From Ruminococcus sp. (GTDB taxonomy: Bacteria > Bacillota > Clostridia > Oscillospirales > Ruminococcaceae), in contig NZ_JAEFAJ010000022.1 in the NCBI RefSeq assembly GCF_016287535.1, positions 1 through 51,637 on the forward strand: DNA of 51,637 nt, in the 5' to 3' direction. This document shows positions 23,886 through 33,304 of this stretch, piece by piece. Below the pieces are notes generated by a model that had not been told where the DNA came from, made no database searches, and saw only the letters and a list, made by a program, of their open reading frames with translations. The first letter of the stretch is position 1. Every line of letters begins with the position of its first letter. A program made the position numbers and the translations under genes.

Positions 23886-24310
23886 TGGGCAAGGCACAGC
23901 TTGAGCAGCTTGAACAGCACGGCAGCTACCTGAGCGTACCGAGCGGGATAAGTATGCGCCCGATGATACGCGGCGGACGTGACGCTGTACTGATAAAAAA
24001 GCTGACGAAAAAGCCGGAGAGATATGACCTTGTGATGTATGTCCGTCCGGGGCTGCAGGGCGTTATCCACCGTGTTGTGGGTTTCAGGGACGGAAAATAC
24101 ATCATTGTGGGCGACAACTGCTGGCAGTATGAACGTGTTGAGCCCGAACATATAAAGGGTATCGTTACCGAGTTCTGCCGCAAGGGAAAGTGGCACAGTA
24201 CCGATGAAAAGCTGTACCTGTTATATGTTCATATGTGGGTAGACTTTCTGTTCATCAAGCGGCCGCTGTTCTATGTCCGCGACAAACTTAAAAGGTTAAT
24301 GAGACGATGA
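23885..24310 (+). CDS. S24/S26-family signal-peptidase-like protein
   Basis: 141 residues. The serine motif is SGISMRPMI, matching SMxP of type I signal peptidases. The second motif VIHRVVGFRDG has His where bacterial enzymes have Lys, so a Ser/His pair as in the ER/archaeal type is likely. IIVGDNC is the third box. There is no clear N-terminal membrane anchor; a moderately hydrophobic C-terminal stretch is present. Such proteins recur with PqqD and ABC genes. It may cut the leader from the peptide. Its end overlaps the ABC gene (ATGA). Confidence 0.85.
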   Translation: MGKAQLEQLEQHGSYLSVPSGISMRPMIRGGRDAVLIKKLTKKPERYDLVMYVRPGLQGVIHRVVGFRDGKYIIVGDNCWQYERVEPEHIKGIVTEFCRKGKWHSTDEKLYLLYVHMWVDFLFIKRPLFYVRDKLKRLMRR

Positions 24311-26019
24311 AAAAGAATGCGGTTAAATGGCTTTATACAGTGACCGGACGAAAAAAATGGGATATATTCTGGCTCATGGCGATAAATGCAGTCCACGGAG
24401 CAAGCGGCGTACTGTACGCACTGTTTCTGCGCAATATCGTTGACTGCGCAACTGCGGGGAACAGAAGCGGTTTCTGGTCAAATGTGGCTCTGCTGCTTCT
24501 GCTGGTTCTTGCGCAGGTGGCGATGAGGGCAGTGATACGCTGGCTTGAGGAGTACCTGCGCTCGTCGCTGGAAAATCTCTTCAAAAAGCGTCTCCTTGAC
24601 AATATACTGAGAAAGGACTTCGGCACTGTCAGCGCGGTACATTCCGGTGAATGGCTGAACCGCCTCACCAATGACGCTGTTGTCGTATCCCAGAACTGCG
24701 TTGAGATACTTCCGGGACTTGCAGGTATGATAGTCAAGCTGGTCAGTGCCATCGCCATGATGGTATTCCTTGATTACCGCATAACGCTTGTGCTTCTGCC
24801 TGTGGGTATCGTACTTGTTTTTGCCACCTACGGCTTCCGAAAAATGCTTAAAAGGCTCCACAAGAACATACAGGAGAAGGACGGAAAGCTCCGTGTGTTC
24901 CTGCAGGAACGCCTCGGCAGCATGATGATGATACGCTCCTTCGCGGCGGAGGAACAGACCATGCGTGAAGCGGACGAAAAAATGTCTGATCACAAGAAAG
25001 CCCGCATGAAGCGCATACGTTTCTCGAATCTCTGCAATATAGGCTTTCAGGCGGGAATGCAGGGAATGTATGCCGGCGGCATAATATACTGCGGATACGG
25101 TATACTTACGGGAGCCATAAGCTATGGTACTCTTACCGCCATAACACAGCTCATCTCACAGATACAGTCTCCTTTTGCGAATATCACGGGCTATCTTCCG
25201 AGATTCTATGCCATGACCGCAAGTGCGGAGAGACTTATGGAGATAGAGGAGTTTGAAAACGATTCCGAAGATGTACCGATGGATACCGAAGAGATCCTCG
25301 GTTACTACCGCAGCAGCTTTTCGGCTTTCGGACTTGATGATGCGGAGTTCGCGTATTATCCTTCCGGCGACAGTGTCAGAAGAATAAGCAAGGACGCTAT
25401 GCCGGTAGTGCTGAAGAACATAAGCCTGGAAATAAAAAAGGGACAGTATGTTGCGTTTACAGGTCACAGCGGCTGCGGAAAATCCACGGTACTGAAGCTG
25501 CTGATGTGTATATACAGGCTGGACGGCGGAATGAGGTATATTACCGATAATACAGGGAATACAGAGGAGCTTTCGGCAAGGTTCCACCGTCTGTTCGCAT
25601 ATGTGCCGCAGGGCAATCAGCTTATGAGCGGTACGATACGGGAGGTCGTATGCTTTGCGGACAGGTCAGGGCTGCATGATGATGAGCGTATAAACAATGC
25701 GCTTGAAATAGCCTGCGCTCTGGATTTCGTCAGGGAGCTCGACGATGGCGCCGATACACTTCTCGGTGAGCGCGGAACTGGTCTCTCCGAGGGTCAGATG
25801 CAGAGGATAGCCATTGCAAGGGCGGTTTACTCAAAGTGTCCGGTGCTGCTTCTTGACGAAGCCACCAGCGCCCTTGATGAAGCGACTGAGCGCAATGTGC
25901 TGGAAAATCTGAAGAATATGACGGATAAGACGGTAGTTATAGTGACTCACCGTCCTGCCGCGCTGGAAATATGCGACAGGATACTGCAATTTACGGAAAA
26001 CGGCGTTAAAGAGCGGTAG
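24307..26019 (+). CDS. ABC exporter, fused membrane and ATPase domains
   Basis: 570 residues. Residues 1-310 hold six membrane helices of the type I exporter fold. The ATPase domain (about 350-570) has Walker A GHSGCGKST, Q-loop VPQGNQL, signature LSEGQMQRIAIARA, Walker B VLLLDEATSALDE and VTHRP. There is no C39 protease domain, so cleavage must come from another protein, plausibly the adjacent S26-type peptidase. It should export the peptide product. Terminator follows directly. Confidence 0.92.
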   Translation: MKKNAVKWLYTVTGRKKWDIFWLMAINAVHGASGVLYALFLRNIVDCATAGNRSGFWSNVALLLLLVLAQVAMRAVIRWLEEYLRSSLENLFKKRLLDNILRKDFGTVSAVHSGEWLNRLTNDAVVVSQNCVEILPGLAGMIVKLVSAIAMMVFLDYRITLVLLPVGIVLVFATYGFRKMLKRLHKNIQEKDGKLRVFLQERLGSMMMIRSFAAEEQTMREADEKMSDHKKARMKRIRFSNLCNIGFQAGMQGMYAGGIIYCGYGILTGAISYGTLTAITQLISQIQSPFANITGYLPRFYAMTASAERLMEIEEFENDSEDVPMDTEEILGYYRSSFSAFGLDDAEFAYYPSGDSVRRISKDAMPVVLKNISLEIKKGQYVAFTGHSGCGKSTVLKLLMCIYRLDGGMRYITDNTGNTEELSARFHRLFAYVPQGNQLMSGTIREVVCFADRSGLHDDERINNALEIACALDFVRELDDGADTLLGERGTGLSEGQMQRIAIARAVYSKCPVLLLDEATSALDEATERNVLENLKNMTDKTVVIVTHRPAALEICDRILQFTENGVKER

Positions 26020-26047
26020 AGCGTGTTTTCAGAAGCAGAATGCAAAA

Positions 26048-26082
26048 TATAAAAGCTGCGGTATTTTGCTGCAGCTTTTATA
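26048..26082 (+). terminator. Terminator of the peptide operon
   Basis: ATAAAAGCTGC pairs with GCAGCTTTTAT across an 11-base loop, 30 bases after the ABC stop. Confidence 0.85.
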
Positions 26083-26186
26083 ATGGTCAGCTGCCGGAAA
26101 ACAGCAGCCGGAGCAGGCCTTTTCCTGTAAAAAAGCACGAAAAATGCAAATATGATAAGATTAATGAAGAAAAGGCAATTTTTACC

Positions 26187-26216
26187 TTGACATCGTATAC
26201 GCCTTGAATGTATAAT
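26187..26216 (+). promoter_or_regulatory. Promoter of the polysaccharide operon
   Basis: TTGACA (26187-26192), 18 bases, TATAAT (26211-26216). No other promoter of this quality is seen before 35 kb. Confidence 0.8.
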
Positions 26217-26220
26217 TAAA

Positions 26221-26433
26221 AGGTATGGTGTGCTGAGATAAGGACGTTTTACCGTATTATCCGGCGTTCAGACATACCGTGTCCGGCAGGTCGGGAAATG
26301 ACGGACGAAAGAGTTTTTTCATGCATAACAAATGAGGTCGGCTGATATGAGTATCTTCCGGGAGGAGACTTATATGAGCTTACCGACCGTGCAGGGAAGC
26401 ACGGTGAATAAGCGTAACAAAGGGGAGATAGGT
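26221..26433 (+). promoter_or_regulatory. Long structured leader of the polysaccharide operon
   Basis: About 210 bases. GGTATG (26221-26226) can pair with CATACC near 26271-26276; GTCCG near 26280 pairs with CGGAC near 26301, followed by GAAAGAG and T6. The second stem plus T run looks like a weak terminator far upstream of the first gene. An in-frame ATG at 26374 with its own GGGAGGAG would add 20 residues to the first protein. I do not recognise a known riboswitch. Confidence 0.45.
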
Positions 26434-26928
26434 ATGTGCAGGCTTTTGATCCTGGGTGCAGGGCAGTACGGTATGGTAGCGGGAGAAATAGCTGGATCAA
26501 TGGGAATATTTGAGAGCATAGCTTTTCTTGACGATAATAATCCCGCAGCTGTGGGAAAGCTGTTTGAATATGAGAAGTTCAGGCGGGAATACGGCTGTGC
26601 GGTGGCAGCTATAGGCAGCTTTGAACTTCGTATGCAGCTTATCGGAAAACTCGCAGAGGCAGGCTTTGAAGTCCCTGTGCTTATACATAAAACCGCGTAT
26701 GTTTCACCTTCTGCCGTTATAGGCATGGGTTCATTCATAGAGCCAATGACGGTGGTGCATACAGACGCGAAGGTCGGAAATGGCTGTATAATATCATCAG
26801 GTACGGTCATAAATCACAATGCCGTTGTAGGTGACGGCTGCCACCTGAACTGCTGTACTGTTGTAAAATCGTCAGCGGAAGTCCCGGCAGGCACGGTCTC
26901 TGATTACGGTCAGATATTAGGCATATAA
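26434..26928 (+). CDS. PglD/NeuD-like sugar O-acyltransferase
   Basis: 164 residues from ATG 26434 (AGGGGAG upstream). It opens with the PglD_N Rossmann motif MCRLLILGAGQYGMVAGE and continues with left-handed beta-helix hexapeptides (VSPSAVIGMGSFIEPMTVV, KVGNGCIISSGTVINH). The family acetylates amino-sugars or glycans with acetyl-CoA in the cytoplasm. It is shorter than usual (~200), mainly in the C-terminal coil. First gene of the polysaccharide operon. A start at 26374 is possible but would add a tail unusual for the family. Confidence 0.85.
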   Translation: MCRLLILGAGQYGMVAGEIAGSMGIFESIAFLDDNNPAAVGKLFEYEKFRREYGCAVAAIGSFELRMQLIGKLAEAGFEVPVLIHKTAYVSPSAVIGMGSFIEPMTVVHTDAKVGNGCIISSGTVINHNAVVGDGCHLNCCTVVKSSAEVPAGTVSDYGQILGI

Positions 26929-26979
26929 CTGAAAAGACATATATACGATAATATTCATTTGGGGGTCAAGGAGTTGGAA

Positions 26980-28719
26980 ATGGATAGGAAAAAGAAACTG
27001 AAAACGGCGGCGAAGATCACGGGAGCTGCGTTAGGCACAGCTTTTCTTGTAATGCGTCATATTGCGAAAAAACAGTATCCGCATTCGGTGTATGACGATC
27101 AGCCGGACGAGAAGAATCCTATGAAGGGAAAGAAGGTCGTTTTTGTCGAGGACGTGAACGATAAGGTCAATGCGGACGGAATGAGGGGACACCTTGAAGC
27201 GGTCGGTCTCACGGAACACGTTCCCACGTTCTATGAGCAGTATGTAAAACGCGGAATGGACATGGCACTCTCTTTCTGCGGTCTTGCGGTGCTGGCGCCG
27301 GTATATGCGGCAACAGCGCTGGCGATAAAGTCTGACGATCCCGGTCCTGTTATATTCAGGCAGAAGCGTGTGGCTCAGGACAAGGGATATTTCCAGCTGA
27401 TGAAGTTCCGTTCGATGTCGGTGAATACGCCTAAGGACGTCCCGACTCATATGCTGAAGGACGGCGGTATCACAAAGGTCGGAGCGTTTATAAGAAAGAC
27501 CTCAATAGACGAACTGCCGCAGCTCTGGAACATCTTCCTCGGAAATATGAGCGTGATAGGTCCGCGCCCCGCACTATGGAATCAGGACTATCTTACCGCT
27601 GAACGCGACAAGTACGGAGCAAACGACATCAAGCCCGGACTTACCGGACTTGCTCAGATAAGCGGCAGAGATGAGCTTGAGATACCCGACAAGGCAAAGC
27701 TTGACGGCGATTATGCCGCAGCTCTCAGCAAAAGCAGCATGAGCGGCTTCATTATGGACGCGAAGGTGTTCTTTGGCTCGGTTTCTTCTGTACTCAGGAG
27801 AAAGGGCATTGTTGAAGGAGGTACGGGAGCAATGACTGAGAAAAAAGCGGTCGCCGTTAATACTGACAGCACTGAGGAATTTGACATTTCTCAAAGAAAG
27901 CATACCTATTCCGTGCTCATGTCGGTCTATAAGAACGATGATCCCGGCTTTCTTGATACAGCCTTGAAGAGCATATATGACGATCAGACCGTCAAACCCG
28001 ATGAGATAGTCGTCGTATTTGACGGACCTCTGACCGATGAGCTGTACAGCGTTCTCGACAGCTTCAGAAAGGGCAGGGAAAATGTGGTCAGGTATTATCC
28101 TCAGGAGCAGAACCACGGTCTCGGAGAGGCTCTCAGGATAGGATCTGAAAAGTGTACCTGCGATTATATATTCCGTATGGATTCTGATGATATCAGCGAT
28201 CCCGAAAGATTTGAAAAGCAGATCAGATATGTGGAGACGCACCCTGATACAGATGTTCTCGGAACGGATATCGCCGAGTTTGATAAATCAACGGACGAGG
28301 ATATGAGAGTGCGCTCGTGTCCGGAAAAGCATGAGGATATCGTGCGTATGGCGAAAAAGCGCAATCCCATGAACCATGTTTCCGTTTGTATGAAGCGTTC
28401 CGCCCTTGAAAAGAGCGGCGGCTACAGGACGCTGCTTCTTCTTGAGGACTATTATCTGTGGCTGAATATGATTGTTGCAGGCTGCAAACTTGCGAATATG
28501 CATGAATCTCTCGTATATGTCCGCGTCGGTAACGGCTTTGACTCAAAGCGCGGCTCAAAGGAGAGGATAAAGGGTTGGAAGGTCCTTCAGGACTTTATGC
28601 TCGAACACGGAATGATAACGAAAAGAGAGGCTTGTCTTAATATGCTCTGTATTAGAGCGTTCGTGTACACATCCCCCAACCTGAAGCGCTTCATCTATAA
28701 GGCATTTCTGAGAAAATAG
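26980..28719 (+). CDS. Fusion of initiating phosphoglycosyl transferase and GT2 glycosyltransferase
   Basis: 579 residues. Residues about 80-280 form a bacterial sugar transferase (PglC/WcaJ type) with a membrane re-entrant helix, KRGMDMALSFCGLAVLAPVY, then the catalytic DDPGPVIFRQKRVAQ (Asp-Pro rather than Asp-Glu near the core), KFRSMSV, IRKTSIDELPQLWNI and GPRPAL. From residue ~305 a GT2 domain begins: YSVLMSVYKNDDP, DEIVVVFDGPL, FRMDSDDIS, LLEDYYLWL. It should load the first sugar-phosphate on undecaprenyl phosphate and add the second sugar. AAGGAG precedes ATG 26980. Confidence 0.9.
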   Translation: MDRKKKLKTAAKITGAALGTAFLVMRHIAKKQYPHSVYDDQPDEKNPMKGKKVVFVEDVNDKVNADGMRGHLEAVGLTEHVPTFYEQYVKRGMDMALSFCGLAVLAPVYAATALAIKSDDPGPVIFRQKRVAQDKGYFQLMKFRSMSVNTPKDVPTHMLKDGGITKVGAFIRKTSIDELPQLWNIFLGNMSVIGPRPALWNQDYLTAERDKYGANDIKPGLTGLAQISGRDELEIPDKAKLDGDYAAALSKSSMSGFIMDAKVFFGSVSSVLRRKGIVEGGTGAMTEKKAVAVNTDSTEEFDISQRKHTYSVLMSVYKNDDPGFLDTALKSIYDDQTVKPDEIVVVFDGPLTDELYSVLDSFRKGRENVVRYYPQEQNHGLGEALRIGSEKCTCDYIFRMDSDDISDPERFEKQIRYVETHPDTDVLGTDIAEFDKSTDEDMRVRSCPEKHEDIVRMAKKRNPMNHVSVCMKRSALEKSGGYRTLLLLEDYYLWLNMIVAGCKLANMHESLVYVRVGNGFDSKRGSKERIKGWKVLQDFMLEHGMITKREACLNMLCIRAFVYTSPNLKRFIYKAFLRK

Positions 28720-28729
28720 GAGACATAAA

Positions 28730-29806
28730 GTGGTAATTTTACATATAGCGTCTGTAAGCAACAATCCGTTCAGCGGCGTCTGCACCGTTGTTCCGAAGCA
28801 CGTTTTCTATCAGTCGAAGTATGCCGAGTGCGCTCTTCTGAATGTGAGCGGAGAAAGCATAAACGCTGATATAAAACAGCTGGAATATAAAAAAGGTATC
28901 AGGCTGAATGAGCTTCCCAAGCCCTTTTCCTCACCTGACCTCATAGTATTCCATGAGGTTTACTATCCGGCGATGCTTCCGCTGGCAAAGCAGGCGAAAA
29001 GCGCCGGCATACCATATATAATCATTCCTCACGGCTGCCTGACAGCAAATGCGCAGCGGCAGAAAAGGCTGAAAAAGCTGATAGGGAATATGCTGCTGTT
29101 CAACCGCTTTATAAACGGTGCTGCGGCATTGCAGTTCCTCTCGAAGCCGGAAATGAAAAGGACAAAGTTCGGAAGCCGTTCATTTATCGGTACCAACGGT
29201 ATCGGGGAGCTTGAATATGAGAAGGTATGGAAAGAAAGCAGCGGGTCAGGGATAGTTTATATCGGCAGGCTCGATATTATAAGCAAGGGCGTTGATATCC
29301 TGCTGGAAGCTGTTTCAAAGGCAAAGGACGTCATGGAGAAGAACAGCTGCCGCCTCGATATTTACGGACCTGACCAGAATGATATGCATGACTATATAAG
29401 GAAAACCGTAAATGAACGCTCGCTCGGTTCAGTGGTATCACTGCACAGGGAGGCGTTCGGGGAGGAAAAGGAGAAGCTCCTGAAGGAGAGCGACCTTTTC
29501 ATACAGACCTCCCGTTCCGAAGGTATGCCTATGGGCATACTCGAAGCTCTGAATTACGGATTGCCGTGTATAGTCACAAAAGGTACTACATTGGGAGAAG
29601 TTATCCGTTCTTATGACGCCGGATGGCCGGCTGAAACAGATCCGGATTCTGTTGCGGAAGCCATCGTAAAAGCATTGAATGAAAAAGACAAATGGAAGGC
29701 GATGTCGAAGAACGCCCGCAGATTAACAGAGGAGAATTACCTGTGGGATAAGGTCGTGAAAAAGACCATCCTTGAGTATGAGAAATATGTCAAAGGCTCT
29801 CAATAA
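28730..29806 (+). CDS. GT4 glycosyltransferase
   Basis: 358 residues, GT-B fold. The C-terminal half has VYIGRLDIISKGVDILLEAV and the donor-binding SRSEGMPMGILEALNYGLP (the E-x7-E motif of GT4). PHGCLTANAQRQKRLKK in the N-terminal half is seen in capsule GT4 enzymes. It starts with GTG at 28730, AGGAG seven bases upstream, 10 bases after the previous stop. It adds a sugar to the growing lipid-linked repeat; donor unknown. Confidence 0.9.
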   Translation: MVILHIASVSNNPFSGVCTVVPKHVFYQSKYAECALLNVSGESINADIKQLEYKKGIRLNELPKPFSSPDLIVFHEVYYPAMLPLAKQAKSAGIPYIIIPHGCLTANAQRQKRLKKLIGNMLLFNRFINGAAALQFLSKPEMKRTKFGSRSFIGTNGIGELEYEKVWKESSGSGIVYIGRLDIISKGVDILLEAVSKAKDVMEKNSCRLDIYGPDQNDMHDYIRKTVNERSLGSVVSLHREAFGEEKEKLLKESDLFIQTSRSEGMPMGILEALNYGLPCIVTKGTTLGEVIRSYDAGWPAETDPDSVAEAIVKALNEKDKWKAMSKNARRLTEENYLWDKVVKKTILEYEKYVKGSQ

Positions 29807-29843
29807 AATGTATTCTTAGGTATTAAAGCGAGGAGAATGTGGA

Positions 29844-31010
29844 ATGTCTGAAGCTCTGTTATGGATGGAGAATACATTTTTTATAGAACGATTATGCGGT
29901 GTTATCGTATATACACTTATCACTCTGTACTATTATAACCGCCTTAAAAATCCGCAGCCGTGGGAAACTCCCGAAAAAACGCTGAACAAGGTGATGATCT
30001 TCCTGTGTGTGCTGGCGTTTTTCTATATACCTGCCGAATCGGCGGATCTTTCAAGGTGGCGGACTATTTCGGAGGGCTGGATAGGCGTCCCTTTCGGTCA
30101 GTGGGCTGATACCTTTTTGAAACAGCCTAACTCTCCGCTGGCATACCTCTTGTTCTATGTTACCGCAAACCTGAAAATAAAAGGGCTTCTGCCTTTGACA
30201 GCCTGCTTTGTTTTCTACCTGAATATCTTCCATATACTCAAATCAGAGGCAGGGAAAAAGCATATTACCACTCAGAGTATCGCGGTATGCTTTTTCTTTT
30301 TCATGTCGCAGGGACTTTTCCTCGGCGTAATAAGCGGTCTGAGAAATGCTATGGCATTTTCCATCGTTGCAAGGTGTATGTATGACGAGCTGGTACTGAA
30401 GAAGCACAGCTTCTGGTATGTGATACTGTGTTTCGCGGCTGCGATGATACACGTTGCGGTAATACCTCTGATCGGAATGTATTTTGTAATTACCATATAT
30501 GACACTTGGTCAGATAAGAAAAAATGGAGAACAGCTTTAAAGGTCCTGGAGGTGCTCGTACTGGGCGCTGTTTCATACAGGCTCGGAAGAGAGCTGCTCG
30601 ACTCTATAACCAAAAAGGCTGAGTATTATACGTCAGGTACGTCCTACAGCTATATGTGGGAATACATCATAGGTATCGCAAGCTACCTCATACTGGTGTA
30701 TACCATGCTCCACTACAGGAAGCTGCCTGACAAATCAAATATAAAGGGAATATATGTATGTGCTGTTGCCCTCCTTGTTATGGAGGCAGTGCTGGTGCGC
30801 TCATATTCTATCTTCCACCGGTACGGAAATTTCAGTATGTACATAATGCTCCCGATGATGGCTGTTGTGCTTGAAGAAGAAAAGAAAAAGGATCCGCTGA
30901 GCAAAAGCAGCAGGTATGAATCGGTAGTTATGTTCACTTCAAGCTTTATGCTGCTGCTTGCCTGCTTCAGAGGCGACCTGTGCGGATTCAAGTTCTTTTT
31001 GCTGCCGTAA
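29844..31010 (+). CDS. EpsG-family polysaccharide polymerase
   Basis: 388 residues with about ten membrane helices. ESADLSRWRTISEGW and the central FFFMSQGLFLGVISGLRNAMAFSI are typical of EpsG/Wzy-like proteins, where the SGLRNAMA stretch is a family mark. It should join repeat units on the outer side of the membrane. AGGAG precedes ATG 29844. Confidence 0.88.
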   Translation: MSEALLWMENTFFIERLCGVIVYTLITLYYYNRLKNPQPWETPEKTLNKVMIFLCVLAFFYIPAESADLSRWRTISEGWIGVPFGQWADTFLKQPNSPLAYLLFYVTANLKIKGLLPLTACFVFYLNIFHILKSEAGKKHITTQSIAVCFFFFMSQGLFLGVISGLRNAMAFSIVARCMYDELVLKKHSFWYVILCFAAAMIHVAVIPLIGMYFVITIYDTWSDKKKWRTALKVLEVLVLGAVSYRLGRELLDSITKKAEYYTSGTSYSYMWEYIIGIASYLILVYTMLHYRKLPDKSNIKGIYVCAVALLVMEAVLVRSYSIFHRYGNFSMYIMLPMMAVVLEEEKKKDPLSKSSRYESVVMFTSSFMLLLACFRGDLCGFKFFLLP

Positions 31011-31023
31011 GGAGATTGATCGG

Positions 31024-31842
31024 ATGAATAAGAATGAATTGAAAATGATGCATGATCTTTTGCTGGAGGACCTGAAATGGTTCGACGGCAAATGCAGAAA
31101 ACTGGGGATAGAGTATTTCCTTTCATCAGGCTCGCTGCTCGGAACTATCCGTCATAACGGATTTATTCCGTGGGATGATGACCTTGATATAATGCTCACA
31201 AGAGAGAATTATGAAAAGCTCCTCGCTCACAGAAAGGACTTCAATGAGGGCAACTATGAGCTGATGAACTACAGGACAGACAAGTCCATGCCTATAATAT
31301 ACTCTCATCTCATGGACAGGAGAGCCGAGCTCAATCCCAAGGGTTCACCGGAGGACAGGCACTTCCTGCATCTCGATATATATGCCTGCGATTACATAAA
31401 GACAGGCACTTTTGCAAGAAGCAGATTCGCTGACAGATATGTGCTCCTGCTTGCGCGTCTGTACTCTTACCGCAAGGGCTTCAAGGTGACGGGCGGCTCA
31501 GGTGCCGGACTGAAACAGGCGCTGCTGAAGTTCGGTACTTTTCTGACCGGAAGATACAGCGACGAAAAATTCGTGAAGAAGATACTCAAAACAGTTGCGA
31601 CGAAGAAGAAAACGGATATGATGGCTCCGGTGGCTTCACCCTACGGTTTCCTGAAGGAAGCCTTCCCGTCAGAGTATTATACCGAGCTGGTGCGCCACGT
31701 ATTTGAGGATACAGAGGTTCCCATAACCGCTCACAGCGATGCTGTCCTTTCTCAGCTTTACGGCAATTATATGGAGCTCCCTCCTGAGGACAGCAGATTT
31801 TCTTCAATTGAAAAAACGGAAATAAGGTTTTTGGATATATGA
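31024..31842 (+). CDS. LicD-family phosphotransferase
   Basis: 272 residues. The signature IEYFLSSGSLLGTIRHNGFI followed by PWDDDLDIMLTRENYEKL is the nucleotidyltransferase-like core of LicD, with three Asp for metal. LicD enzymes move phosphocholine or polyol-phosphate from a CDP-linked donor to a sugar. The cytidylyltransferase and SDR genes two steps downstream may make that donor. AAGGAGA precedes the ATG; its stop overlaps the flippase start (ATGA). Confidence 0.92.
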   Translation: MNKNELKMMHDLLLEDLKWFDGKCRKLGIEYFLSSGSLLGTIRHNGFIPWDDDLDIMLTRENYEKLLAHRKDFNEGNYELMNYRTDKSMPIIYSHLMDRRAELNPKGSPEDRHFLHLDIYACDYIKTGTFARSRFADRYVLLLARLYSYRKGFKVTGGSGAGLKQALLKFGTFLTGRYSDEKFVKKILKTVATKKKTDMMAPVASPYGFLKEAFPSEYYTELVRHVFEDTEVPITAHSDAVLSQLYGNYMELPPEDSRFSSIEKTEIRFLDI

Positions 31843-33260
31843 GTAGTTCAAAGGGAAAATATCAGAATCTTGTAAAAAATACCATAATATTCGCCATCGG
31901 CAATATAGGCTCAAAGCTTATACTCTTTCTTCTGGTGCCGTTATATACCAACTATATGACGACGGACGAGTACGGTATCGCCGACCTTGTATTCAATATA
32001 GGTCAGATACTTGTACCCTTCTGTTCAGCGGGTGTTTACGCAACAGTCATACGCTTCGGCATCTCGAAGGATACACGTCATCAGGACGTGCTGAGGAATG
32101 CGCTGCTGATAATAACCTGCGGCTCCGCGGCTATGCTGCTAATATCGCCGCTGGTGGGACTGTACCATCAGCTGACGGAATGGAAATGGTATCTGTGCGC
32201 GTTCGTTATTACCGATCTGTATTCATGGGTTGAGATGAATTATCTCAAAGCCAAGGAACAGAATAAGATGTATACCGCACTGAGCGTCATAAGGACTCTT
32301 TCGCTGGCGCTCTGCAATGTGCTCCTGATAGCGGTACTGCATCTCGGAGCCCGCGGATATCTGCTCTCCACTATTATCTCGGCTGTCATCACTATAGTGC
32401 TTGCAGCCGTATTCGGCGGACTTTATTGCGACCTGAGAGAATCGCGCAGGGATAATGCGCTCCTGAAGGAAATGCTTATCTATTCCGCACCGCTGATACT
32501 GAACGGTATCTCATGGTGGATCATACATTCATCAGACAAGCTCATGGTCGGATTCATGATAAGCGCTTCAGCACTTGGAATATACGGCGTTGCCGGAAAG
32601 ATACCGTCCGTTATCAACGTGATCGTATCCATATTCTCACAGGCGTGGGATATATCTTCCATCAAGGAAGTTGAGGGAAACAGCGATACAAGATTCTTCA
32701 ATAATATCTTCAGCGTATACAGCTTTATGGTGTTCAGCGTTTCGCTTCTGACCGTTGCTTTTACAAAGCTGTTTATGAGCGTGTATGTGGGACCTGACTT
32801 CGCGTCGGCATGGCAGTACGTTCCGCTTCTGCTGGTAAGCGCAGCATACGGTGCGATAAGTACATATTTCGCTTCGTTCTTCATCGCTCTGAAAAAGAGC
32901 AGGCTATCAATGTACTCCACGCTGATCGGAGCAGTTGTGAATATACTGCTGAACCTTATACTGATACCCTTCATCGGCGTATGGGGAGCTGTCATCGGAA
33001 CAGTTGTCGCTTATGCGGCTATCGCGGTGTTCAATACATTCGCGGTGCTGCGCCGTATCAAGCTCAACATTGACCTGACGAGGTACTTTATCAATTTTAC
33101 GATAGTTCTTCTGCAGGCTGTACTGGTGTCGGTCGATTTCTACGGAGCTGTTGTTTCGGCTGCAGCTATCATTGTATTTGTCGTTCTGAATTTCGGAAGC
33201 GCAAGGGAATTCTGTACAAAGGGCATGAATATAGTTAAACACCGCCTGAAAAAACAGTAA
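31839..33260 (+). CDS. Polysaccharide flippase (Wzx-like, MOP superfamily)
   Basis: 473 residues with 12-14 membrane helices. The start NLVKNTIIFAIGNIGSKLILF and LVPLYTNYMTTDEYGIADLV are standard for Wzx/RfbX proteins. It turns the lipid-linked repeat to the outer face for the EpsG-like polymerase. Coupled to licD by a 4-base overlap. Confidence 0.92.
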   Translation: MSSSKGKYQNLVKNTIIFAIGNIGSKLILFLLVPLYTNYMTTDEYGIADLVFNIGQILVPFCSAGVYATVIRFGISKDTRHQDVLRNALLIITCGSAAMLLISPLVGLYHQLTEWKWYLCAFVITDLYSWVEMNYLKAKEQNKMYTALSVIRTLSLALCNVLLIAVLHLGARGYLLSTIISAVITIVLAAVFGGLYCDLRESRRDNALLKEMLIYSAPLILNGISWWIIHSSDKLMVGFMISASALGIYGVAGKIPSVINVIVSIFSQAWDISSIKEVEGNSDTRFFNNIFSVYSFMVFSVSLLTVAFTKLFMSVYVGPDFASAWQYVPLLLVSAAYGAISTYFASFFIALKKSRLSMYSTLIGAVVNILLNLILIPFIGVWGAVIGTVVAYAAIAVFNTFAVLRRIKLNIDLTRYFINFTIVLLQAVLVSVDFYGAVVSAAAIIVFVVLNFGSAREFCTKGMNIVKHRLKKQ

Positions 33261-33304
33261 CGGGCTGTGACAGCAAGAAAAAATTATAATACGGGGGAAG
33301 TATT

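Noticed and set aside
22307..26019. A lasso-peptide cluster
   Set aside because: PqqD, HprK-like and ABC proteins fit, but there is no asparagine-synthetase-like cyclase or transglutaminase-like protease, and the peptide lacks the usual Gly/Ala/Ser1 core with Asp/Glu at 7-9 after a Thr-x cleavage site.
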